From Cytophagaceae bacterium UBA6715 (GTDB taxonomy: Bacteria; Bacteroidota; Bacteroidia; Cytophagales; Spirosomataceae), in contig DKIP01000058.1 in the NCBI GenBank assembly GCA_002454335.1, positions 44,083-90,134 of the forward strand: a stretch of 46,052 nucleotides of DNA, read 5' to 3'. Positions 25,964-33,266 of this stretch are shown here, piece after piece. The notes under the pieces are model-generated. The model was given only the letters and a program-made list of their open reading frames with translations. It was not told the origin of the DNA and made no database searches. Every line of letters starts with the position of its first letter. Position 1 is the first letter of the stretch. Made by a program: the position numbers and the translations under genes.

Positions 25964-26443
25964 TTAAGGGTTAACCAAAGCTAAGCTAACTTTTTTATTG
26001 CTTGCTTTGATATACGTTGTATTTGTTTCTAAGCTCAATGTAGAGGTCGTTGGCGTGCCAACGATATTAAACTCTAACGTTCCATTCGTTCCTGAAGGTG
26101 CCCCTTCCGAACTTGTTAAGCCGTTTAATGTAATTTTTTTATTGTCAGTTGACAAAGTATAAGTCCCTGTAAACTTCCGACCATCGAATTCCGTTAAGGA
26201 TGCGGCGGTTGAACTTGTCAAATCCAATTTGAATTGTGAATAACCTGAAACTAAATTACTCGTAGCACCTTTCGTATATTGAGTTACACCGTCCCAAGAA
26301 GCGGTGTTTGCACTCCATGATTTACTGATTAATTGAGATACCGTGGGTTGAGGTGTAGGAGCAGGATCGGAACCTGAAGATGAGCCGCATGAGAGCAATT
26401 GAACACTTAATAAACAAACCAACAAGCCTTGAACGATTTTCAT
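25964..26443 (-). CDS. Small putative outer-membrane lipoprotein of unknown function
   Basis: I do not recognise this protein. From the ATG at 26443 it has 159 residues. It has an N-terminal signal ending in the lipobox LLSC (Cys about 18), then a short linker of Gly, Ser, Asp and Pro, then a beta-rich domain with regular alternation (SQFKLDLTSST, TEFDGRKFTGTYTLST, KKITLNGL, GTLEFNIVGTP). The pattern resembles the lipocalin-like lipoproteins common in Bacteroidota, in which a barrel hangs from the outer membrane, but no motif proves this. The upstream start at 26467 is rejected because it only adds residues before the signal. It has its own terminator, so it is probably monocistronic. Confidence 0.7.
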   Translation of the reverse strand: MKIVQGLLVCLLSVQLLSCGSSSGSDPAPTPQPTVSQLISKSWSANTASWDGVTQYTKGATSNLVSGYSQFKLDLTSSTAASLTEFDGRKFTGTYTLSTDNKKITLNGLTSSEGAPSGTNGTLEFNIVGTPTTSTLSLETNTTYIKASNKKVSLALVNP

Positions 26444-26455
26444 AAAATTCTTCCG

Positions 26456-26473
26456 TTTTACGTACATGTAAAA
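26456..26473. promoter_or_regulatory. Short inverted repeat before the lipoprotein gene
   Basis: TTTTAC and GTAAAA arms with a GTACAT centre lie 13 bp upstream of the lipoprotein start at 26443. It may be an operator or a chance AT-rich palindrome. No partner regulator is identified. Confidence 0.25.
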
Positions 26474-26543
26474 TTAAAAATCTTTACTAAAAAAACGGTC
26501 TTTAATCCTTTTTATTTAGCTTCGTATTATAATCAAAGCATCC

Positions 26544-26783
26544 TTGTCAGTAGCATTAAATTCATACACTCGTTCTCAATTAGCCCTCAGAAATGGGCAA
26601 GACCGGCCAGAAATTTGGGTAGCATATCGTGGTTACATTTACGATATGACGAATTCCAAACTTTGGAAAAATGGAAAACACTATGAACATTGGGCTGGGC
26701 AAGATTTGACAGCAGAATTAGCTGACGCTCCACATAGTGAAAAAGTGTTTGAAAAATTCACCCCGATCGGCCTATTACAATGA
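26544..26783 (+). CDS. Cytochrome b5-like heme/steroid-binding domain protein
   Basis: This small protein of 79 residues (TTG start at 26544; no ATG is available near the fold start) fits the cytochrome b5-like fold: YTRSQLALRNGQDRPEIWVAYRGYIYDMTNSK (split over about 8-39), WKNGKHYEHWAGQDLTAEL and APHSEKV. It lacks the HPGG heme motif of classical b5, as in small prokaryotic and MAPR-like members, so heme binding is uncertain. Soluble, with no signal. It ends with an ATGA overlap (4 bp) into the kinase gene, so translation is probably coupled. The function is unknown. Confidence 0.75.
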   Translation: MSVALNSYTRSQLALRNGQDRPEIWVAYRGYIYDMTNSKLWKNGKHYEHWAGQDLTAELADAPHSEKVFEKFTPIGLLQ

Positions 26784-27640
26784 TACTATTAATTGAAAGT
26801 GGTTCGACCAAAACGGCTTGGCGTTATATTACGCAGGTAAACGAGGCTTTTGAAAGTTTCCAGTCGGCAGGCATCAATCCCTATTACCAAACAACAGACG
26901 AAATTCACGAAGCCCAAGCAGAAATGCTCCAAAAAATTCGTGGTATGAAGCTCCGCTTTGTCTACTATTTCGGGACGGGGATTACCGATGAATCAAAAAA
27001 AGATATGATTAGGGCCTTGTTAACACCCGTGATTGGGGAGGCCCAACTCCGTGTTCAAAATGACTTGGTGGCTGCAGGCTTATCGCTTTGTGGACAAACA
27101 CCGGGTATTGCCTGCATCCTTGGGACAGGATCAAATTCCGGCTATTTTGATGAAGGCGAAATGCAGCATCAGGTTCCTCCACTTGGATTTTGGCTAGGTG
27201 ATGAGGGAAGTGGGGGACACTTGGGAAAAAGTTTAGTTTTGGCATATTTGCATCATGAATTACCGAGTGACTTGCGCACCATTTTCACGAAACGCTACGG
27301 AGAAATGGATCGATTAACGATATTGCAGCATGCATATAAAGATGAATTCCCGAATCGATGGTTTGCTTCCTTTTCTAAATTCTTATTTGACCATCGGAAA
27401 CATCCGTTTTGCTATCAATTGATTGAAAAATCCTTTCAGTCTTTTTGCGACTTATACGTATTGAAATACCCACAATCAACCCAGGTGCCGATTCACTTCA
27501 CGGGTTCGGTGGCATTTTATTATGCTGACATACTCCAACGTGTGTTAAAATCCAACCAATTGCACGTGGGAATCATTAGCGAAGGGCCAATGGCAGGATT
27601 AACGATGTATTACAAGGAAAAACACCGAGACCTATTTTAG
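26780..27640 (+). CDS. BadF/BadG/BcrA/BcrD-type ATPase, N-acetylglucosamine kinase-like
   Basis: This member of the actin/hexokinase-like superfamily has 286 residues. The phosphate-1 motif is LIESGSTKTAW (about 3-13), the adenosine-side motifs are CILGTGSNSGYFDEGE (about 113-128) and GFWLGDEGSGGHLGKSLV (about 136-153), and the last glycine-rich segment IISEGPMAGLTMYYK (about 264-278) ends the protein. Closely similar proteins act as amino-sugar kinases (GlcNAc or glucosamine), but the family also includes acyl-CoA reductase activators, and I see no cysteine pattern for an iron-sulfur cluster. The start ATG overlaps the previous stop (ATGA). A gap of 86 bp separates it from the conserved unknown gene. 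Confidence 0.82.
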   Translation: MILLIESGSTKTAWRYITQVNEAFESFQSAGINPYYQTTDEIHEAQAEMLQKIRGMKLRFVYYFGTGITDESKKDMIRALLTPVIGEAQLRVQNDLVAAGLSLCGQTPGIACILGTGSNSGYFDEGEMQHQVPPLGFWLGDEGSGGHLGKSLVLAYLHHELPSDLRTIFTKRYGEMDRLTILQHAYKDEFPNRWFASFSKFLFDHRKHPFCYQLIEKSFQSFCDLYVLKYPQSTQVPIHFTGSVAFYYADILQRVLKSNQLHVGIISEGPMAGLTMYYKEKHRDLF

Positions 27641-27726
27641 GATTTTTTCAAGAATCGCTACCATTGCATGCGAATATTTTTTAACTTGCTAATGCCTAAG
27701 CAATTCATCATCAAACCTATTCACCG

Positions 27727-29139
27727 ATGACCTCCGTATTAAAATCCATTGGAACGAAACAAAAAGCACTGAAGATTAATTTAGATCGCAGTATTTATGG
27801 CTCTTTTGCCGAAATCGGGGCAGGGCAAGAAGTAGCAGCTAACTTTTTTAAGGCGGGCGGAGCATCTGGAACCATCGCCAAAACAATCTCAGCCTATGAC
27901 ATGGCCTTTTCTGACGCTATTTATGGCGAAGAAGAATCTGGTAAATATGTTTGCGAGCCGCGATTAATTAAAATGTTAAATCGCGAGTACAAATTACTTC
28001 AGGTGCGTTTGACAGAAAGTGCGGCAGAGAAACGTTTTTTTGCTTTTGCAGATACCGTCTCCGCATTAAATTATCAGAAGACGAACGATGCCCATGGCTG
28101 GATAGGTTTACGCTTTCAATTGCGTCCAAATGGACCTGTAAATAGCGTTGTCATCCACGTAAATATGTTGGATAATGACAATATTCTCCAGCAACAAGCT
28201 TTGGGAATCATTGGAGTCAATTTGATTTACGGCTGTTATTTCTACCACGAAGATCCAGAGAAACTATTACTTTCTTTATTGGACGACTTATCACGTGATC
28301 GCATCGAAATCGATATGATCCGTTTTGAGGGGGCGGATTTCAAAGAGGTGGACAATCGCTTGATGTCCTTGTATTTAGTGAAGCATGGCTACACACAGGC
28401 GGCGGTTTTCGGTCCTGATGGAAACGTGATGCAACCCTATGATGCCTTAGCTAAAAAACACATCGTGGCAATTCGTGGGCGTTTTAGACCGGTGACCAAC
28501 ATCTTTTTAGATATGTTGAAGAAAGGACAATCGCAATTTGAACAAGAAGCGGATGTGGATGATGATAAGGTTTGTGTATTATCCGAATTGACATTGCGGA
28601 GTCTGGAGGATGGGACAAATAACATCAATGAAAAGGATTTCTTGGACCGTGTAGATATTTTATGTTCTTTAGGCCAAACCGTATTAATTTCCAATTTCCA
28701 CGAGTATTTCAAATTGGTAGCCTTTTTAAGCCAATTTTCGAAGCTTAAAATGGCCTTGATCATGGGTATGCCGAACTTGGAATACATATTCGATGAGAAA
28801 CATTACACACATTTAGAAGGTGGCATTTTAAGTGCGTTTGCAAATCTGTTTGGACATAATATTAAATTATACCTATACCCGACTATCGATGATCAAGGGG
28901 CTGTGTTGAATTTGAAATCATTCAAACCGGAAGCACATCTCAAGGGATTGTTTCAATATTTAATCGACAATTCGAAGTTGGAGGACATCAAAAAATCCGA
29001 TGAAAAACTAATGAACATCCGTACGGACAAGGTATTGGATATGATTCAGCAAGGCCCGGGTGAATGGGAGAAACTGGTCCCGAGTTCCGTGGCTGCCATG
29101 ATTAAGGAGAATGCGTTGTTTGGTTTTCCAAATCAGTAG
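27727..29139 (+). CDS. Conserved protein of unknown function, about 470 residues
   Basis: I recognise this as a protein conserved across Bacteroidota and seen in other phyla, but I cannot assign a reaction. It has no signal peptide and no membrane helix, so it is probably cytoplasmic. Conserved-looking segments are ALKINLDRSIYGSFAEIGAG (about 14-33), EVAANFFKAGGASGTIAKTI (about 35-54), then SAYDMAFSDAIYG, QQQALGIIGVNLIYGCYFYH, LSRDRIEIDMIRFEGADF, and LGQTVLISNFHEYFKLVAFL. The protein seems to be a single family over its full length. Database names in this family, such as TonB-dependent receptor, do not fit the sequence: there is no signal, plug or barrel. A strong terminator follows. Confidence 0.8.
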   Translation: MTSVLKSIGTKQKALKINLDRSIYGSFAEIGAGQEVAANFFKAGGASGTIAKTISAYDMAFSDAIYGEEESGKYVCEPRLIKMLNREYKLLQVRLTESAAEKRFFAFADTVSALNYQKTNDAHGWIGLRFQLRPNGPVNSVVIHVNMLDNDNILQQQALGIIGVNLIYGCYFYHEDPEKLLLSLLDDLSRDRIEIDMIRFEGADFKEVDNRLMSLYLVKHGYTQAAVFGPDGNVMQPYDALAKKHIVAIRGRFRPVTNIFLDMLKKGQSQFEQEADVDDDKVCVLSELTLRSLEDGTNNINEKDFLDRVDILCSLGQTVLISNFHEYFKLVAFLSQFSKLKMALIMGMPNLEYIFDEKHYTHLEGGILSAFANLFGHNIKLYLYPTIDDQGAVLNLKSFKPEAHLKGLFQYLIDNSKLEDIKKSDEKLMNIRTDKVLDMIQQGPGEWEKLVPSSVAAMIKENALFGFPNQ

Positions 29140-29145
29140 TTAGCT

Positions 29146-29188
29146 TAGCTTTGGCAAACCTGGGAGGATTGCCAAAGCTAGTGTTTTT
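29146..29188 (+). terminator. Intrinsic terminator of the conserved unknown gene
   Basis: A perfect 12-bp stem (TAGCTTTGGCAA paired with TTGCCAAAGCTA, 29146-29157 and 29169-29180) has an 11-nt loop and is followed by GTGTTTTT. It begins 7 bp after the stop. Confidence 0.85.
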
Positions 29189-29195
29189 ATAGCAT

Positions 29196-29230
29196 AAAAA
29201 AGCCCATCCGTCAGCTGACGGATGGGCTTT
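29196..29230 (-). terminator. Intrinsic terminator of carA, a 32-bp perfect palindrome
   Basis: Bases 29199-29230 form a perfect palindrome (AAAGCCCATCCGTCAG and its complement), followed on the minus strand by a run of T (29201-29196). It is centred on CAGCTG. The plus strand also reads TTTCATTTT, so it could stop both convergent transcripts. Confidence 0.85.
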
Positions 29231-29244
29231 CATTTTATCAGCAT

Positions 29245-30345
29245 CTACTTCAATAAATCAACAAACTGATCAAATAAGTAACGTGAATCATGCGGTCCTG
29301 GAGAAGCTTCTGGGTGATGTTGCACCGAGAATGCTTTACGTCCTTTCACGCGTAAGCCTTCGACCGTTTGGTCGTTCAAGTTGATGTGCGTTAATTCTGC
29401 TTTTTCAGAACTCTTCAACTCATCCATTTTCACGGCAAAACCATGATTTTGAGATGTAATTTCAGAAAGGCCTGTTACCAGATTTTTAACAGGATGGTTT
29501 AACCCACGGTGACCATTGTGCATTTTGTAGGTAGACAAACCACATACTTGTGCTAAAATTTGGTGACCTAAACAAATTCCAAATACCGGTTTATCCGATG
29601 CAAGAAATTGCGAAACTGTTTCAACGGCATAAGGCATCGTTGCGGGATCACCTGGTCCATTGGAAACAAAGTAGCCGTCAGGATTCCAAGCCGAAATCTC
29701 AGCAAATGGAGTTTTAGCTGGGAAAACTTGTAAGTAGCAATCACGATCCGTGAAGTTTGTTAAGATGCTTTTCTTTACACCTAGATCTAGTACTGCAATT
29801 TTATAAGTCGCTGAAGGATTCCCTAAGAAATAAGCTTGTTTGGTACAGACTTGTGAAGACAACTCCAAACCTTCCATCGAAGGAATCTTCGCTAATTCCG
29901 CTTGCAAAGTAGCTACATCTGAAATCTCAGAAGAAATCAAACAATTCATAACACCTTTCGTACGGATATGACGAACGAGTGCACGGGTATCGATTCCAGA
30001 GATACCAACAATCCCAGCGTCCGCCAAATAATCTTGTAGCGAACCATCAGCAGTCGCACGAGAGTGTAAGCTAGCAAATTCATTACAAACCATTCCTGCA
30101 ATTTGTACTTGATTGGATTCCGCTTCGTCTTGATTGATGACACCGTAATTTCCAATATGAGCAGTGGTATTAATAATAACTTGTCCACTATAGGAAGGAT
30201 CCGTATATATTTCTTGGTATCCTGTCATTCCCGTATTGAAGCAAATCTCACCACCGTGCGTACCAATTTTACCTAGCGCTTTTCCGTGAAATAGGGTTCC
30301 ATCTTGAAGTAAGAGTACTGCTGGTGTTGACTCTGAAACTTTCAT
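29245..30345 (-). CDS. carA: Carbamoyl-phosphate synthase small subunit
   Basis: CarA is the glutaminase subunit that supplies ammonia to the large subunit CarB for carbamoyl phosphate, used in pyrimidine and arginine synthesis. The 366 residues comprise an N-terminal CPSase small-subunit domain (about 1-150; LLLQDGTLFHGKALG, GEICFNTGMTGYQEIYTDPSYSGQ) and a class-I glutamine amidotransferase domain (about 175-366). The catalytic cysteine is in FGICLGHQILA (about 252-262) and the His/Glu pair is in VQHHPEASPGPHDS (about 340-353). carB is not in the window. It lies after the ribosomal operon terminator, so it has its own promoter, not identified here, and its own terminator. Confidence 0.96.
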   Translation of the reverse strand: MKVSESTPAVLLLQDGTLFHGKALGKIGTHGGEICFNTGMTGYQEIYTDPSYSGQVIINTTAHIGNYGVINQDEAESNQVQIAGMVCNEFASLHSRATADGSLQDYLADAGIVGISGIDTRALVRHIRTKGVMNCLISSEISDVATLQAELAKIPSMEGLELSSQVCTKQAYFLGNPSATYKIAVLDLGVKKSILTNFTDRDCYLQVFPAKTPFAEISAWNPDGYFVSNGPGDPATMPYAVETVSQFLASDKPVFGICLGHQILAQVCGLSTYKMHNGHRGLNHPVKNLVTGLSEITSQNHGFAVKMDELKSSEKAELTHINLNDQTVEGLRVKGRKAFSVQHHPEASPGPHDSRYLFDQFVDLLK

Positions 30346-30373
30346 AAATATTAATCAAAAATGTAAAAATCCT

Positions 30374-30407
30374 AAAAAAAGGGCTTCAACTAAACGTTGA
30401 AGCCCTT
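30374..30407 (-). terminator. Terminator of the ribosomal protein operon
   Basis: A perfect 12-bp stem (AAGGGCTTCAAC at 30379-30390 with GTTGAAGCCCTT at 30396-30407) has a 5-nt loop. On the minus strand it is followed by seven T residues (30380-30374). It lies 24 bp after rplQ and before carA. Confidence 0.88.
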
Positions 30408-30430
30408 CAAAAAAATGTAAGAAAAGAATC

Positions 30431-30976
30431 TTAAGCGTCTTCTCCTTTTTCTTCTGTAGGCTCCTCCGTTGCAGGTGCTTCAGGAGCATCTTCTACAACT
30501 TCAGCAGAAGGAACTTCAGCAACTGGAGCAGCTGCTACTGTTTCTTCTTTCTTAGCTCCAGCACGGCGACTACGACGAGTCTTACCAGCTTTCTCAGCAG
30601 AAGCAGCTAACATTGTTTCGTTGAAGTCAACTAATTCAATGAAGCAAATTTCCGCGTTATCACCAAGACGATTACCTAATTTGATAATACGTGTATAACC
30701 ACCAGGACGATTAGCAACTTTTTCAGAAACGATGCTGAACAATTCTTTAATGGCATCCTTATTTTGTAAATAAGAGAAAACCACACGACGATTGTTTGTG
30801 CTATCTGTTTTTGATTTCGTAATCAATGGCTCGATGTATTTACGCAACTCCTTTGCTTTTGCAACAGTTGTTTCGATACGTTTGTGCAAGATTAACGAAG
30901 AGGCCATATTAGATAATAAGGCTGCTCTGTGGGAAGCTGTTCTTCCTAAGTGATTGAATTTTTTACCGTGTCTCAT
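30431..30976 (-). CDS. rplQ: 50S ribosomal protein L17 with acidic C-terminal extension
   Basis: L17 is a large-subunit protein near the exit tunnel. The N-terminal 130 residues are the family core: MRHGKKFNHLGRTASHRAALLSNM, then KRIETTVAKAKELRKYIEPLIT and RPGGYTRIIKLGNRLGDNAEICFIELVDFN. The core of L17 in most bacteria ends there. The last 50 residues (about 131-181) are a disordered Ala/Glu/Pro/Val-rich tail. Such tails occur in many Bacteroidota L17 proteins. It is the last gene of the operon, 82 bp after rpoA, with two hairpins in between. Confidence 0.97.
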   Translation of the reverse strand: MRHGKKFNHLGRTASHRAALLSNMASSLILHKRIETTVAKAKELRKYIEPLITKSKTDSTNNRRVVFSYLQNKDAIKELFSIVSEKVANRPGGYTRIIKLGNRLGDNAEICFIELVDFNETMLAASAEKAGKTRRSRRAGAKKEETVAAAPVAEVPSAEVVEDAPEAPATEEPTEEKGEDA

Positions 30977-30997
30977 TTTTGTATTTCGTAAGTTAAA

Positions 30998-31035
30998 AGC
31001 TCTTTCGAGCTGCGGTTAGTTTACGACCTGTAAAC
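30998..31035 (-). promoter_or_regulatory. Two hairpins between rpoA and rplQ
   Basis: In the 82-bp gap the minus strand can form GTTTAC-AGGTC-GTAAAC (31035-31019) and AGCTC-GAAA-GAGCT (31011-30998). The second is capped by a GAAA tetraloop of the GNRA type. Their position 20-60 nt upstream of the rplQ start suggests a possible control of L17 translation, although they may only space the genes. Confidence 0.4.
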
Positions 31036-31058
31036 CACCTATTACTTTAGTTTATTTA

Positions 31059-32048
31059 TTAATCTTCGTCTAAACGATATTTAGATACATCCATTCCGAA
31101 CGTAAGACCTTTTTCTTCGATCAATTGTTCTAACTCGGTCAAAGACTTTTTACCAAAGTTACGGAATTTCATCATATCTGAAATCTCCAATTTCGCTAAT
31201 TCTCCAAGTGTACGAACATCCGCTGATTTTAAGCAGTTGTAAGCACGAACAGAAAGATCTAAGTCAGCTAATGAAGTCTTCAACAACTTGCGCATGTGAA
31301 GCATTTCTTCATCAACAACGTTATCTTCTTCCGCTTTTGGTGTTTCGAACGTCATTGTTTGATCAGAGAACAACATAAAGTGTTGGATCAAGATATACGC
31401 AGCACCTTTCAATGCATCTTCTGGGTGGATAGAACCATCCGTTTCGATATCAAGAACCAATTTCTCGTAATCTGTTTTTTGTTCTACACGTGTATTTTCG
31501 ATGCTAAATTTAACATTCTTGATAGGTGTGTAGATAGAATCGATAGCAATGTGACCGAAAGGAAGCTCGTTTGCACGAGGCTCATCTGCAGGTACATAAC
31601 CACGACCTTTTTCGATGATCAATTCCACTTCAACTTCTTTTGAAGCATCTAAGTGACAGATCACTAAATCAGGATTTAAAATTGTGAAATAAGGTGTGAA
31701 TTTAGCGATGTCACCAGCAGTAATGGCTGTTTGGCCTTTTACTTTTAATGTCACCTTGTTATCTAAAATCTCTTGTGCTTTTTTGAAGCGAACTTTTTTC
31801 AAGTTTAAGATGATTTCAGATACATCTTCATGTACACCTTCGATAGCAGAAAACTCGTGAAGTACACCAGAAATCTTTACGCTCGTAATTGCATATCCTT
31901 CTAAAGAAGAAAGCAAGATTCTACGAAGCGCGTTACCAATGGTAACACCGTAACCTTTTTCGAGTGGCTTGAACTCAAATAACCCGTGAAAGTCATCGGC
32001 TTTCTCCATCACAACTTTTTCGGGCATTTGGAATGCTAATATTGACAT
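31059..32048 (-). CDS. rpoA: DNA-directed RNA polymerase subunit alpha
   Basis: The alpha subunit nucleates RNA polymerase assembly and its C-terminal domain contacts upstream DNA and activators. The 329 residues comprise an N-terminal dimerisation domain (about 1-235; FEPLEKGYGVTIGNALRRILLSSLEGYAIT split at about 26-55) and the C-terminal domain (about 250-320; LSVRAYNCLKSADVRTLGEL and MMKFRNFGKKSLTELEQLIEE). The length and both domains are normal. It is encoded 69 bp after rpsD and before rplQ, the classical alpha-operon position. Confidence 0.98.
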   Translation of the reverse strand: MSILAFQMPEKVVMEKADDFHGLFEFKPLEKGYGVTIGNALRRILLSSLEGYAITSVKISGVLHEFSAIEGVHEDVSEIILNLKKVRFKKAQEILDNKVTLKVKGQTAITAGDIAKFTPYFTILNPDLVICHLDASKEVEVELIIEKGRGYVPADEPRANELPFGHIAIDSIYTPIKNVKFSIENTRVEQKTDYEKLVLDIETDGSIHPEDALKGAAYILIQHFMLFSDQTMTFETPKAEEDNVVDEEMLHMRKLLKTSLADLDLSVRAYNCLKSADVRTLGELAKLEISDMMKFRNFGKKSLTELEQLIEEKGLTFGMDVSKYRLDED

Positions 32049-32117
32049 ATTTCGTAGCTTAAAATGATACTGAAAAAACGTTATTGGTACTGTTAATATT
32101 AAGAATAACCCTAGGGA

Positions 32118-32723
32118 TTATTTAGAGTACAACTCGACAATCGCTTGCTCGTTGAAGTTCTCTGTGATTTGATCTCTTTCTGGGTAAGCCAAGAATTTAC
32201 CAACCATATCACTTTCAGACCACTCTAACCAGTTGTAACGCTTTGGAGAACGTCCAGCCAATGAGTTAGTCACAACTTCTAACGATTTTGATTTCTCACG
32301 AACACCGATCAATTGACCTGCGCGCAAAGAGTAAGATGGCACATTTACTACTTCACCGTCTACAATGATGTGTTTGTGGATAACCAATTGGCGTGCAGCA
32401 CGACGAGTCGGTGCAATTCCCAAACGATATACTGTATTATCTAAACGTGCTTCACACAATTTTAACAAGTTCTCACCTGTGATACCTTCTTTTACAGCGG
32501 CTTTGTGGAATAGGTTCTCGAACTGACGCTCTAAGATACCGTACGTATATTTAACTTTTTGCTTCTCCTTTAATTGAACAGCGTACTCAGAAACTTTTGA
32601 ACGTTTCCCTTTACCGTGCATACCTGGAGCATAATTTTTGCGAGCTAATGCTTTGCTCGGACCTAAAATTGGCTCGCCGAAACGACGTGCAATCTTGGAT
32701 TTTGGACCTGTGTATCTAGCCAT
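32118..32723 (-). CDS. rpsD: 30S ribosomal protein S4
   Basis: S4 is a primary 16S rRNA-binding assembly protein and in Escherichia coli a translational repressor of its own operon. It has 201 residues with an N-terminal region lacking the four zinc cysteines (the C-minus type; YTGPKSKIARRFGEPILGPS) and an S4 RNA-binding domain (about 93-155; LCEARLDNTVYRLGIAPTRR and ARQLVIHKHIIVDG). The C-terminus has LEWSESDMVGKFLAYPERDQI. It is separated from rpsK by 101 bp, the largest gap inside the alpha part of the operon, which holds a terminator-like hairpin. Confidence 0.97.
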   Translation of the reverse strand: MARYTGPKSKIARRFGEPILGPSKALARKNYAPGMHGKGKRSKVSEYAVQLKEKQKVKYTYGILERQFENLFHKAAVKEGITGENLLKLCEARLDNTVYRLGIAPTRRAARQLVIHKHIIVDGEVVNVPSYSLRAGQLIGVREKSKSLEVVTNSLAGRSPKRYNWLEWSESDMVGKFLAYPERDQITENFNEQAIVELYSK

Positions 32724-32740
32724 GTTGTTTTTAAAGTCAA

Positions 32741-32757
32741 TGCACCTCTTATGTGCA
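32741..32757 (-). promoter_or_regulatory. Small hairpin just before rpsD
   Basis: TGCAC and GTGCA arms with a 7-nt loop lie at 32741-32757, 18 nt upstream of the rpsD start. It sits between the terminator-like hairpin and rpsD and may be part of a leader element. Confidence 0.35.
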
Positions 32758-32776
32758 GTGAAGTAATTAAATTGTG

Positions 32777-32814
32777 AAAAAAAGCGGGGGAAAATAATTA
32801 CTAATTACCCCTGC
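32777..32814 (-). terminator. Terminator-like hairpin between rpsK and rpsD
   Basis: On the minus strand the segment 32814-32784 reads GCAGGGG, an AT-rich loop, then CCCCCGC, and is followed by seven T residues (32783-32777). One A-C mismatch breaks the stem into 2 and 4 base pairs, and an inner TAAT/ATTA pair may extend it. It resembles an intrinsic terminator or attenuator in front of rpsD inside an otherwise continuous operon. Partial termination would lower rpsD-rpoA-rplQ relative to upstream genes. Confidence 0.45.
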
Positions 32815-32824
32815 ATAAAAATTA

Positions 32825-33220
32825 TTAAACGCGACGACGTTTTGGAGGACGACATCCATTGTGAGGCATTGGCGTGATATCACGGATAAGTGATACTTCG
32901 ATACCTGAGTTTTGGATGGTACGGATAGCAGACTCACGTCCAGCTCCCGGTCCTTTTACAAAAACTTCCGCTTTCTTCATTCCAGCCTCTACAGCTACGG
33001 CTGCACAGTTAGATGCTGCCATTTGAGCTGCATAAGGAGTGTTTTTCTTAGAACCACGGAAACCCATCTTTCCTGCTGATGCCCAAGAGATCACTTGACC
33101 TGCTGAGTTTGTAATGGAGATAATGATGTTGTTAAAGGAAGCTTTGATGTGTACTTGACCAACTTGCTCAACTACAACAACCCTTTTCTTCGCTTTATCT
33201 TTTCTTTTTGCTTGTGCCAT
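32825..33220 (-). CDS. rpsK: 30S ribosomal protein S11
   Basis: S11 lines the platform of the small subunit near the mRNA exit. It has 131 residues, with family segments VHIKASFNNIIISITNSAG (about 23-41), ASAGKMGFRGSKKNTPYAAQ (about 47-66) and the C-terminal DITPMPHNGCRPPKRRRV. Length and motifs are normal. It follows rpsM by 46 bp. Confidence 0.98.
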   Translation of the reverse strand: MAQAKRKDKAKKRVVVVEQVGQVHIKASFNNIIISITNSAGQVISWASAGKMGFRGSKKNTPYAAQMAASNCAAVAVEAGMKKAEVFVKGPGAGRESAIRTIQNSGIEVSLIRDITPMPHNGCRPPKRRRV

Positions 33221-33266
33221 ACTAATTTGATAAATAAAATTGGGTGTGAGGTATTTCCTCTACTTA

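Noticed and set aside
26444..26543. A clear promoter for the cytochrome b5-like gene
   Set aside because: No TAnnTTTG box with a suitable spacing was found on the plus strand in this AT-rich gap, so no promoter is called.
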